Of a DNA stretch of 12,553 nt, positions 6,513-12,488 are shown piece by piece. This DNA comes from Nitrospiria bacterium (GTDB taxonomy: Bacteria; Nitrospirota; Nitrospiria; JACQBZ01): contig CAKKOZ010000047.1 of assembly GCA_919901335.1 (NCBI GenBank), positions 1-12,553 of the forward strand, given 5' to 3'. Each line of letters starts with the position of its first letter. Position 1 is the first letter of the stretch. The notes under the pieces were generated by a model. That model saw nothing but the letters and a program-made list of their open reading frames with translations. It ran no database searches and was not told the origin of the DNA. The position numbers and the translations under genes were made by a program.

Positions 6513-6860
6513 CTATCCCCGATCAATGATCTCGTTACATTTTTTGCAGTAACGCAATTTCTCGCCGTCCTCCATCCGTCGGATCCCGGCCCGCGAAGAT
6601 TTCCCGCAACTCTTGCAGACGATCATCACGTTCGACACATGAACCGACGCCTCCCTCTCGATAATGCCGCCCTGCCGGTGTGTCTGGCTCGGTTTCATAT
6701 GCCGTTTGATGATGTTCAATTTTTCAACAAAAACCCGTTGTTTCGAACGGTCCACTTCCAGGACCTTGCCGGTCTTTCCTTTATCCTTGCCGGTCGTGAT
6801 CTTCACGATATCGCCCTTTCGGACCCTGAATTTCGGAACGATGGCTTTCGATTCGCTCAT
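6513..6860 (-). CDS. rplX: 50S ribosomal protein L24, zinc-ribbon form
   Basis: L24 starts 50S assembly by binding the 5' part of 23S rRNA. The KOW motif is at about residues 14-33 (RKGDIVKITTGKDKGKTGKV) and the NIIKRHMKPSQTHRQGGI segment follows. The C-terminal part carries two CxxC pairs (Cys82, Cys85, Cys105, Cys108), a probable zinc ribbon that E. coli L24 lacks but many other bacteria have. Start choice: the ATG at 6860 has GGGAG five bases upstream and gives 115 residues. An in-frame GTG four codons earlier (6872) has a GGAGGT ten bases upstream inside rplN and would give 119 residues; it is possible but less well placed. The stop is TAG. Confidence 0.95.
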   Translation of the reverse strand: MSESKAIVPKFRVRKGDIVKITTGKDKGKTGKVLEVDRSKQRVFVEKLNIIKRHMKPSQTHRQGGIIEREASVHVSNVMIVCKSCGKSSRAGIRRMEDGEKLRYCKKCNEIIDRG

Positions 6861-6875
6861 AACGGCTCCCACGAT

Positions 6876-7244
6876 TTACAGCACCTCCGGTGCCAGAGAA
6901 ATAATCTTCATGAACTTTTTCCCTCGGAGTTCCCGTGCGACCGGGCCGAAGATACGCGTTCCGATGGGTTCGCCCTGGGCGTTGATCAAGACCGCGGCGT
7001 TTCGATCAAACCGGATGTAGGAACCGTCCTCCCGCCGAATCTCTTTGGCCGTTCGGACGACCACGGCTTTTGCCACATCCCCCTTTTTGACTGAAGCCAG
7101 CGGGATGGCCTCTTTGATGGCCACGGTAATCACATCACCGACGGTCGCGTACCGTCTCCCCGAACCGCCCATGACATGAAAGCACATGACTTTCTTTGCC
7201 CCGGAATTATCCGCCACGTCCAATATCGTATAATCTTGAATCAT
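6876..7244 (-). CDS. rplN: 50S ribosomal protein L14
   Basis: A canonical 122-residue L14, the same length as in most bacteria. L14 sits at the subunit interface, contacts 16S helix 14 in bridge B8, and is the target of the silencing factor RsfS. Visible features are MIQDYTILDVADNSGAKKVM at the start, the GDVITVAIKEA strand region (37-47), the KKGDVAKAVVVRTAKEIRR block (53-71) and the family signature around residues 76-102 with FDRNAAVLIN and GTRIFGPVARELR. The ATG start has GAGGT six bases upstream. It is the first gene of the spc part and follows a 57-base gap. No unusual residues were noticed. Confidence 0.99.
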   Translation of the reverse strand: MIQDYTILDVADNSGAKKVMCFHVMGGSGRRYATVGDVITVAIKEAIPLASVKKGDVAKAVVVRTAKEIRREDGSYIRFDRNAAVLINAQGEPIGTRIFGPVARELRGKKFMKIISLAPEVL

Positions 7245-7266
7245 CTCACTACCTCATGGATGGGTG

Positions 7267-7299
7267 CCGGGGACCGATTTCAAATCCGCCCTCTCCCGG
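7267..7299 (-). repeat. Nested inverted repeats in the rpsQ-rplN gap
   Basis: The 57-base gap between rpsQ and rplN contains an outer pair CCGGG (7267-7271) and CCCGG (7295-7299) and an inner 11-base near-perfect palindrome GATTTCAAATC (7276-7286). In RNA the inner element can form four pairs with a three-base loop, and the outer pair five. This is the boundary where the spc promoter lies in E. coli. Here a TTGAAA that could serve as a -35 is present in the sense strand, but no acceptable -10 lies 16-18 bases further, so I do not call a promoter. There is no U-run for a terminator. Function is unknown. Confidence 0.4.
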
Positions 7300-7301
7300 T
7301 T

Positions 7302-7613
7302 TTACGATAGCGCCGCGGGATTCTGAATCTCGGAAGGAGACCCCCCCCGGTACCGTTGAACAATCTCAATGACCCGCCAATGCTTCTCTTTGCTGATCGG
7401 CCGGCTTTCCAAAATTCTCACCCTGTCGCCCACCTTGCACTCGTTTTGTTCGTCGTGCGCTTTGAGCTTTGTGGTTTTTCGAACGACCTTCTTATAGGTC
7501 GGATGAAGGAACACGCGCTCGATGATTACCACCACCGTCTTGTTCATCCGATGGCTGAGCACCTCCCCGATAAACGTCCTCCGCCGTTTCCTGATGCCTG
7601 CTTCTGCCGACAT
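7302..7613 (-). CDS. rpsQ: 30S ribosomal protein S17
   Basis: S17 is an early-binding 30S protein with an OB fold. The protein has 103 residues against about 84 in E. coli. The extra length comes from a ten-residue basic N-terminus (MSAEAGIRKR) and a C-terminal tail after VQRYRGG. Core motifs are GEVLSHRMNKTVVV (16-29), FLHPTYKKVVRKTTKLKAHD (35-54) and the signature GDRVRILESRPISKEKHW (62-79). The ATG start has AAAGGA nine bases upstream. In the E. coli arrangement this is the last gene of the S10 operon, and here too it is followed by a longer gap (57 bases) with inverted repeats before rplN. Confidence 0.97.
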   Translation of the reverse strand: MSAEAGIRKRRRTFIGEVLSHRMNKTVVVIIERVFLHPTYKKVVRKTTKLKAHDEQNECKVGDRVRILESRPISKEKHWRVIEIVQRYRGGSPSEIQNPAALS

Positions 7614-7627
7614 GGTTTAATGTCCTT

Positions 7628-7843
7628 TCATGAAGATGCTGTTTGGGCCGCTGCACCGGATTGCTTTTCACAAACCACGGTCTTGATCCGCGCAATTTCG
7701 CGGCGAGCGCTTTTGATCCTTTGCGGATTCTCGATCCGGCCGCTCAACAACCGGCAGCGGAGATTAAACAACTCCTTCCGGAGCTCCTTTTCCTTCAGGA
7801 CCATTTCGTCCATCGTCAGATTCCGTATCTCCTCGAGTTCCAT
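7628..7843 (-). CDS. rpmC: 50S ribosomal protein L29
   Basis: L29 is a small helical-hairpin protein next to L23 at the tunnel exit. Reading from the ATG at 7841-7843 gives 71 residues starting MELEEIRNLTMDEM, as expected for the family; the signature KELFNLRCRLLSGRIENPQR and the helix IKSARREIARIKTV follow. The same frame stays open for about 46 codons upstream inside rplP, but that longer reading has no homology to L29, and the ATG that overlaps the rplP stop (TGATG) is clearly the right start. The last ten or so residues form a Ser/Ala/Gln tail. rpsQ begins 14 bases later. Confidence 0.97.
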   Translation of the reverse strand: MELEEIRNLTMDEMVLKEKELRKELFNLRCRLLSGRIENPQRIKSARREIARIKTVVCEKQSGAAAQTASS

Positions 7844-8256
7844 CAGTATTTTCCTCGTGAAACCACTTGAGTGGCCACCGGAAGTTTGTACGCGGCCAGC
7901 CGAAAAGCCTTTTGGGCCACTTCCTTGGTGACACCGTCCATCTCGTAGATGATCCGGCCGGGTCGAACGGAAGCCACCCACAACTCCGGATTCCCTTTTC
8001 CTTTTCCCATCCGCGTCTCGGCCGGTTTTTTCGTGATCGGTTTATCCGGAAATACCCGGGTCCAAATTTTTCCGCCCCGCTTGATAAATCGGGTCATCGC
8101 GATACGCGCCGCCTCCAACTGGCGGGCGGTGATCCAGGCCGGTTCAAGAACCTTGAGTCCGAACTCGCCGAACGACAGCTCCGAACCCCGATAAGCCTTG
8201 CCGAACCGTCTGCCCTTGTGCATCTTTCTGAACTTAACCTTCTTAGGACTCAGCAT
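7843..8256 (-). CDS. rplP: 50S ribosomal protein L16
   Basis: A complete L16 of 137 residues. L16 helps form the A-site and the central protuberance of the 50S subunit. The N-terminal KKVKFRKMHKGR block, the FGLKVLEPAWITARQLEAAR region (32-51) and the RMGKGKGNPELWVA motif (82-95) are diagnostic. Arg82 in that motif aligns with Arg81, which is hydroxylated by YcfD/RoxA in E. coli; whether it is modified here cannot be seen. The start overlaps the rpsC stop by one base and has GGAG eight bases upstream. Its TGA stop shares one base with the rpmC ATG (TGATG), giving a chain of coupled genes rpsC-rplP-rpmC. Confidence 0.98.
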   Translation of the reverse strand: MLSPKKVKFRKMHKGRRFGKAYRGSELSFGEFGLKVLEPAWITARQLEAARIAMTRFIKRGGKIWTRVFPDKPITKKPAETRMGKGKGNPELWVASVRPGRIIYEMDGVTKEVAQKAFRLAAYKLPVATQVVSRGKY

Positions 8257-8933
8257 TATCGTCGCTCCGCGGACAGATCCAACCGACCTTCCTGTTTCTC
8301 GGGCAGGGCCGGCAGCACATCACCCTTATAGATCAAGACCTTCACTCCGATCCGCCCGAAGGTCGTCTTGGCTTCGGCCAGTCCGTAATCAATATCGGCC
8401 CTCAAGGTGTGTAGAGGCACACGACCTTCGCGATACCATTCCGTCCGGGCGATTTCGGATCCGCCCAGCCGCCCTGCACAGGTGATCTTGATCCCCTGGG
8501 CACCCAACCGCAACGCGGCCTGGACGCTTTTTTTCATGGCCCGTCGGAAAGCAATCCGCTTCTCCAATTGAACGGCGATATTTTCAGCCACCAGTTGAGC
8601 GTCCACCTCGGGCTTTCGGATCTCTTTGATGTTGATATAGATCTGGCGCCCCGTCTTGGATTCCAATTCAGATTTCAATTTATCCACCTCGGCCCCTTTT
8701 CGCCCGATAATGATCCCGGGGCGCGCCGTATGGATATTGATCTTGACCTGATTGCCGGAACGCTCAATCTCAATCTTGGACGTTCCAGCATGAGCCAGTT
8801 TTTCCTTTACCATTTTTCGCATCTTAAGATCCTCATGCAGCAGCTGGGCGTAATCCTTATCGGCATACCAACGCGAATTCCATGTTTTGGTATAACCAAG
8901 ACGAAACCCGATCGGGTGAACCTTTTGTCCCAC
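8256..8933 (-). CDS. rpsC: 30S ribosomal protein S3
   Basis: A 225-residue S3, normal for the family. S3 lies at the mRNA entry of the 30S head and contributes to helicase activity with S4 and S5. The N-terminus MGQKVHPIGFRLG is typical. The type II KH domain has its GxxG loop as GRKG (77-80). The C-terminal domain shows GRLGGSEIARTEWYREGRVP (about 154-173) and the ADIDYG motif. The GTG start is supported by AGAGG six bases upstream and by the exact family N-terminus. The TAA stop shares one base with the rplP ATG (TAATG), so rplP is likely reached by re-initiation. The end is a short charged tail, LDLSAERR. Confidence 0.98.
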   Translation of the reverse strand: MGQKVHPIGFRLGYTKTWNSRWYADKDYAQLLHEDLKMRKMVKEKLAHAGTSKIEIERSGNQVKINIHTARPGIIIGRKGAEVDKLKSELESKTGRQIYINIKEIRKPEVDAQLVAENIAVQLEKRIAFRRAMKKSVQAALRLGAQGIKITCAGRLGGSEIARTEWYREGRVPLHTLRADIDYGLAEAKTTFGRIGVKVLIYKGDVLPALPEKQEGRLDLSAERR

Positions 8934-8946
8934 GTCTTTCCTCTCG

Positions 8947-9348
8947 CTATTTCGTTAAAGATGGTTTCTCGGTTTTTGCCGATGCAACCGCTATTTTAGG
9001 CTTGCCGCCTGTTTTCGGCGCGACCACCACCGTGATGTGACTGGTCCGCTTCTTGATCGGGTTGGCCCGGCCCATCGAGCGAGCGTGCGAGCGCTTCAGA
9101 ACCGGACCGCCATCCACATACACCCGGGTCACCCAAAGATCGTCCGGATCGCCGATCTCCAGATTTTCCGCATTGGCCACGGCCGACTTGAGGACTTTCT
9201 CGACCACCCTCGAGGCCGACCTTGGAGTGAACTTCAAGATGTTAAGCGCCTCGGCCACCTGATGTCCGCGAATCAGATCAACGACCAACCGGGCCTTGCG
9301 CGGCGCCACTCTCACAAATCTTAAAATCGCTTTTGCTTCCGCTGCCAT
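8947..9348 (-). CDS. rplV: 50S ribosomal protein L22
   Basis: L22 is a 50S protein whose beta-hairpin lines the peptide exit tunnel and is a site of macrolide-resistance mutations. The core is clear: RFVRVAPRKARLVVDLIRG (10-28), the ENLEIGDPDDLWVTRVYVD region (61-79) and the tunnel hairpin with KRSHARSMGRANPIKKRTSH (85-104). The standard fold ends near VVVAP (107-111); about 22 further residues form a lysine- and alanine-rich tail, giving 133 residues against about 110 in E. coli. The ATG start follows the unusual 101-base gap and has only a weak GGGA ribosome-binding site. The stop is 13 bases before rpsC. Confidence 0.98.
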   Translation of the reverse strand: MAAEAKAILRFVRVAPRKARLVVDLIRGHQVAEALNILKFTPRSASRVVEKVLKSAVANAENLEIGDPDDLWVTRVYVDGGPVLKRSHARSMGRANPIKKRTSHITVVVAPKTGGKPKIAVASAKTEKPSLTK

Positions 9349-9449
9349 AAATTATTCCCAATCTTCTATTGTAGGGGCTCGCGTCGCCCCCTCCACACAT
9401 CGGCTGCAAACCGCCGAGTGCAGGCCGGTCAAAGCCGGGCGGGACCGCA
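9349..9449 (-). other. Structured 101-base rpsS-rplV intergenic gap
   Basis: This gap is four to ten times longer than its neighbours in an otherwise packed operon. It contains no open frame with a start and ribosome-binding site. Two potential stem-loops are visible. The first, 9401-9427, pairs CGGCTGCA with TGCAGGCCG (eight pairs, one bulged base, ten-base loop). The second, 9374-9390, pairs GGGGC with GCCCC around a seven-base loop. In the sense direction the second is followed by TACAATAG and then a weak GGGA ribosome-binding site before rplV. Neither stem is followed by a U-run, so neither is a standard intrinsic terminator. The GGGGC-GCCCC block with the adjoining TAC looks like the short palindromic repeats scattered between genes in many bacteria, but the window has no second copy to prove this. 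Confidence 0.6.
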
Positions 9450-9737
9450 TTATTTCAGCGCCGTCGTCTTTTCCGTCCTCGCCTGTCCGTGCCCTTTAAA
9501 GAAGCGCGTTGGAGAAAACTCGCCTAGTTTATGGCCGACCATGTTTTCCGTAATATAAACCGGGATAAATTTTTTTCCGTTGTGAACCGCCAGCGTGTGA
9601 CCGATCATTTCCGGAATGATGGTCGATCGCCGGGCCCAGGTCTTGATTATCTTTTTATCGTTGGCCTCATTTAAGACCCCGATTTTTTCCATCAACTTTG
9701 CATCAATGAAAGGCCCCTTCTTAACAGACCGCGGCAC
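9450..9737 (-). CDS. rpsS: 30S ribosomal protein S19
   Basis: At 95 residues this is a normal S19. S19 is a 30S head protein that pairs with S13 and contacts the A-site finger and the tRNA region. The N-terminal block RSVKKGPF (3-10), the WARRSTIIPEMIGHT motif in the centre and the VGHKLGEFSPTRFFKGHG segment near the end are diagnostic. The start is GTG, supported by a strong GGAGG seven bases upstream and by the correct N-terminus. The C-terminus has a short lysine-rich tail. Unlike all other junctions of the S10 part, it is followed by a long, structured gap of 101 bases before rplV. Confidence 0.98.
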   Translation of the reverse strand: MPRSVKKGPFIDAKLMEKIGVLNEANDKKIIKTWARRSTIIPEMIGHTLAVHNGKKFIPVYITENMVGHKLGEFSPTRFFKGHGQARTEKTTALK

Positions 9738-9749
9738 CGATTCCCTCCT

Positions 9750-10574
9750 TTAATTTCTTCGTTTGATAATAAACTGACTGGTATCTTTTCGTTTACGCGT
9801 TTTATACCCTTTGGTGGGCATCCCCCAGGGTGAAACGGGATGAGGGTTTCCCTGTCCCGATTTCCCTTCACCGCCTCCATGCGGGTGATCCACCGGATTC
9901 ATCGCCAATCCACGGACAATCGGTCGCCGCCCCATCCAGCGCGCCCGCCCGGCCTTCCCGATCGAGATATTCTCATGATCGAGATTTCCGACCTGTCCCA
10001 CCGTGGCAAGGCAGCGCGCATGGATCTTCCGCAACTCCCCCGAGCCCAGCCGGATTTGAACATAGTCCGCTTCCCGACCCATGATCTGTGCAACAGCCCC
10101 GGCACTCCGGGCCAACTGCCCCCCCTTCCCGGGCTTCAGTTCCAGGTTGTGGACCTGGGTCCCCACGGGAATGAGCCCCAGAGGCAGGGCGTTTCCGGGC
10201 TTGATCTCGGCATCACCGCTTGATAGGACGGGGTCCCCCACGCCGATTCCCACGGGAGCGAGAATGTATCGTTTTTCACCGTCCGCATACTGGAGCAGTG
10301 CGATTCGCGAGGAGCGATTGGGATCATATTCGATCGCGATAACCTTCGCCGGAATATTAAATTTATCGCGTTTAAAATCAATGATCCGATAGGCCCGCTT
10401 ATGACCGCCGCCGTGATGTCGGACGGTCATCTTTCCACAGTTGTTTCTTCCTCCGGACGGAACATTGCGCGTCACAAGGCGCTTCTCGGGCTTGTGTTTT
10501 GTAATTTCTTCAAAGGTATGACCGGTCATGGCCCGCCGTCCCGGAGAGGTCGGTTTATACTGTTTGATCGGCAT
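9750..10574 (-). CDS. rplB: 50S ribosomal protein L2
   Basis: A full-length L2 of 274 residues. L2 is an ancient rRNA-binding protein needed for subunit joining and peptidyl transferase activity. The N-terminal PTSPGRR motif (8-14), the RNA-binding OB and SH3-like core (for example GGRNNCGKMTVRHHGGGHKR, 41-60) and the C-terminal signature MNPVDHPHGGGEGK (225-238) are all present. His230 matches the conserved functional histidine (His229 in E. coli). The C-terminus ends in the usual basic tail KRKDTSQFIIKRRN. The start is ATG, 23 bases after the rplW stop, without a strong close Shine-Dalgarno sequence; an AGGAG lies further upstream. rpsS follows after 12 bases. Confidence 0.99.
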   Translation of the reverse strand: MPIKQYKPTSPGRRAMTGHTFEEITKHKPEKRLVTRNVPSGGRNNCGKMTVRHHGGGHKRAYRIIDFKRDKFNIPAKVIAIEYDPNRSSRIALLQYADGEKRYILAPVGIGVGDPVLSSGDAEIKPGNALPLGLIPVGTQVHNLELKPGKGGQLARSAGAVAQIMGREADYVQIRLGSGELRKIHARCLATVGQVGNLDHENISIGKAGRARWMGRRPIVRGLAMNPVDHPHGGGEGKSGQGNPHPVSPWGMPTKGYKTRKRKDTSQFIIKRRN

Positions 10575-10597
10575 AGATATTTACCGGATACTCCTCA

Positions 10598-10891
10598 CTA
10601 AACTCCCTCGAACAATTCGAGTTTCTCGCCTTTTTTAAGGGTGAGAATCGCTTTTTTTAGATCGGATCGTTTCCCTTCATATCGGCCCAAACGCTTGCGC
10701 TTGCCCTTCGTATTGATGATATGGACCGAATCAATCTTGACTTTTAATATCTCTTCTGCCGCCTGTTTGATCCCGATCTTGTTGGCGTGCGGATTGACAA
10801 GAAAGCAGACCTTGTTCTGCTGCTCTTTGAGATGGGTCATCTTCTCGGTCAGAAGCGGACGAATCAGAATCTGGTGAGCGTCTTTGTTCAT
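10598..10891 (-). CDS. rplW: 50S ribosomal protein L23
   Basis: L23 sits at the exit of the peptide tunnel and is the docking site for trigger factor and SRP. The protein from this start has 97 residues, typical for the family, beginning MNKDAHQILIRPLLTEK; the core signature IGIKQAAEEILKVKI and the basic loop GKRKRLGRYEGKRSDLKKA are present. Start choice: an in-frame TTG lies two codons upstream at 10897, but it sits one base from the AGGAGG Shine-Dalgarno sequence, whereas the ATG at 10891 is seven bases from it. The ATG also forms an ATGA overlap with the rplD stop, so the two genes are probably translationally coupled. The ATG is therefore preferred. Confidence 0.96.
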   Translation of the reverse strand: MNKDAHQILIRPLLTEKMTHLKEQQNKVCFLVNPHANKIGIKQAAEEILKVKIDSVHIINTKGKRKRLGRYEGKRSDLKKAILTLKKGEKLELFEGV

Positions 10892-11511
10892 GCCCAAACC
10901 TCCTGTAGCTTGGATAGCGCTTCCTGCGGGATCAACACGCGCCGTGCACAGACCAGATCGTAAACGTTCAACCCGTGGACCGATAACATCTGGACCGATG
11001 GAATATTCCGAAGAGCACGACTCAACTTCTCATCCATCTCCAAGCCGACAATCACGGTTCGCTCGGTCGCCTCCAGCTTTTTCAGAATTTGGGCCATCTG
11101 TTTTGTTTTCGCTTCTCCCAACTCCATGCGGTCCACAACGAGGATAGATCCGTCCTTCACCTTGGCCGTCAGAACCCCTCGCAGGGCTGCACGATACTTT
11201 TTCCTGGGGAAGGCATATCCGTAGTCCCGAGGGGTCGGCCCGAAAGTCGTCCCGCCCCCCCGCCAAAGAGGGGACCGGTTGGAGCCGGCCCTGGCACGGC
11301 CCGTTCCTTTCTGGCGCCATGGCTTTTTCCCGCCACCCCGGACCATCCCGCGCGTCTTGGTCGCGGCTGTGCCCTGACGCATGCAGGCCTGTTGCATCAC
11401 CACCGCTTCGTGAATCAGTGATGGATTGATCTCGGCCGCAAAAAGACGGTCATCCAGCTCAACGGTGCCGACCTTTTCCTTGCTTAAATTCACCACATCA
11501 ACAGTCGGCAT
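10888..11511 (-). CDS. rplD: 50S ribosomal protein L4
   Basis: A 207-residue L4, normal in length. L4 binds 23S rRNA and lines the peptide exit tunnel. The tunnel loop is recognisable at about residues 59-84 (GGGKKPWRQKGTGRARAGS then PLWRGGG), and the globular domain follows (AALRGVLTAKVKDGSILVVD). In E. coli, L4 is also the autogenous repressor of the S10 operon acting on the rpsJ leader; that leader has no counterpart here between tuf and rpsJ, so this second role is doubtful. The start is ATG with an A-rich, weak ribosome-binding region, suggesting coupling to rplC 11 bases upstream. The stop TGA overlaps the rplW start in an ATGA junction. Confidence 0.98.
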   Translation of the reverse strand: MPTVDVVNLSKEKVGTVELDDRLFAAEINPSLIHEAVVMQQACMRQGTAATKTRGMVRGGGKKPWRQKGTGRARAGSNRSPLWRGGGTTFGPTPRDYGYAFPRKKYRAALRGVLTAKVKDGSILVVDRMELGEAKTKQMAQILKKLEATERTVIVGLEMDEKLSRALRNIPSVQMLSVHGLNVYDLVCARRVLIPQEALSKLQEVWA

Positions 11512-11522
11512 TTTCTTTCACT

Positions 11523-12152
11523 CTATTTGCGATTGGACCTTCGGATCAGCAGCAAGGCCCCTCGATAACCGGGAACAGCCCCTCTCACAAAGAGTAGGTT
11601 TTCGTCTTTCCGCACTTCGATCACCTCCAGGCCCAGGACCGTCACCTGCTCGGCTCCCATGTGCGCCGGAAGTCGCTTGTTTTTTCTGACGCGAGAAGGC
11701 CCGGAGCTGCTGCCGATCGAACCGGGCTCTCGGTGAAACATGGACCCGTGCGTTTCAGGCCCGCCCGCAAAATGATGCAGCTTTATAACGCCCGCAAAAC
11801 CTTTCCCCTTTGAAATACCGGTGACATCAATACGCTCACCTTTCTGGAACTGATCCGCACCCACGACAGCGCCGATCTCCAGCGCCTTCAGGTCACCCTT
11901 TACTTCGCGCAGGTGTTTTGCAAAAGGAACATTGGCTTTCTTAAAATGCCCGCGCTCCGCCTGGTTCAGCTTCTTCTCGGCAATTTCCTGGAATGAAAGC
12001 TGGACCGCCTCGTATCCGTCCCGGTCCTTCATCTTCTTTTGCACAACCCGGCATGGGCCCGCCACGATCACAGTCACCGGAACGACCTTGCCGTTCTCGA
12101 TATAAACCTGGCTCATTCCTAATTTTTGACCGATCAATCCTTGAACCAACAT
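11523..12152 (-). CDS. rplC: 50S ribosomal protein L3
   Basis: This 209-residue protein is of normal L3 length. L3 is an early 50S assembly protein whose long loop reaches towards the peptidyl transferase centre. Visible family features are the N-terminal GLIGQKLGMSQVY (residues 5-17), the TGISKGKGFAGVIK block (111-124), and the HREPGSIG segment of the central extension (140-147). In E. coli the next residues are QNQ, including the glutamine methylated by PrmB; here they are SSS (148-150), so that modification site is absent, as is common outside Proteobacteria. The ATG start has only a weak upstream GGA. The rplC stop is 11 bases before rplD. Nothing looks truncated. Confidence 0.98.
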   Translation of the reverse strand: MLVQGLIGQKLGMSQVYIENGKVVPVTVIVAGPCRVVQKKMKDRDGYEAVQLSFQEIAEKKLNQAERGHFKKANVPFAKHLREVKGDLKALEIGAVVGADQFQKGERIDVTGISKGKGFAGVIKLHHFAGGPETHGSMFHREPGSIGSSSGPSRVRKNKRLPAHMGAEQVTVLGLEVIEVRKDENLLFVRGAVPGYRGALLLIRRSNRK

Positions 12153-12170
12153 GGGATTCCGTATACTCTC

Positions 12171-12479
12171 TTAGGTTTTAATCTCAACGTCCACGCCGGC
12201 CGACAGGTTCAATTTCATCAAGGCATCCATCGTGTCCTGGGTCGGCTCCAAAATATCGATTAGGCGCTTGTGGGTCCGGATCTCAAACTGTTCACGTGAT
12301 TTTTTATCAACGTGGGGCGACCGCAACACCGTAAACTTATTGATCACCGTCGGCAAGGGGATCGGTCCCGAGATCTTCGCCCCCGTGCGTTTCACCGTTT
12401 CCACAATCTCCAGAACAGATTGATCCAAAAGACGGTAGTCAAACCCTTTCAATCTGATTCGAATTCGCTGATCAATCAT
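12171..12479 (-). CDS. rpsJ: 30S ribosomal protein S10
   Basis: At 102 residues this has the usual S10 length. S10 is a 30S head protein close to S3 and S14, and in many bacteria it is also NusE, the partner of NusB in antitermination. The family signature is clear around residues 45-65, with the run SPHVDKKSREQFEIRTHKR in the long extended loop, followed by the C-terminal pattern KLNLSAGVDVEI. The ATG start has a good Shine-Dalgarno sequence (AAGGTG, five bases upstream) that overlaps the tuf stop codon. There is no room between tuf and rpsJ for the long structured S10 leader through which L4 regulates the operon in E. coli, so control must come from elsewhere. Identification is certain from sequence and position. 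Confidence 0.98.
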   Translation of the reverse strand: MIDQRIRIRLKGFDYRLLDQSVLEIVETVKRTGAKISGPIPLPTVINKFTVLRSPHVDKKSREQFEIRTHKRLIDILEPTQDTMDALMKLNLSAGVDVEIKT

Positions 12480-12488
12480 CGATTCACC

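Noticed and set aside
5928..7094. A 388-codon plus-strand open frame
   Set aside because: It lies antisense across rplE, rplX and rplN, which are certain genes. The translation is rich in His, Arg and Leu without any recognisable domain, as expected from the complement of GC-biased coding sequence.
7844..7981. Longer reading of rpmC with 46 extra N-terminal residues
   Set aside because: The added part overlaps rplP in another frame and has no L29 similarity; the ATG at 7843 gives the exact family length and start.
9367..9374. TACAAT as the -10 of a promoter for rplV
   Set aside because: No hexamer resembling TTGACA lies 16-18 bases upstream (GTGGAG or TGTGGA there), so this is not enough to call a promoter.
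9374..9427. Intrinsic terminator after rpsS
   Set aside because: Two stems exist but neither is followed by a run of U, and termination here would cut off rplV and all later essential genes.
10892..10897. TTG start for rplW two codons upstream
   Set aside because: It is one base from the AGGAGG, too close for initiation; the ATG at 10891 has good spacing and an ATGA overlap.
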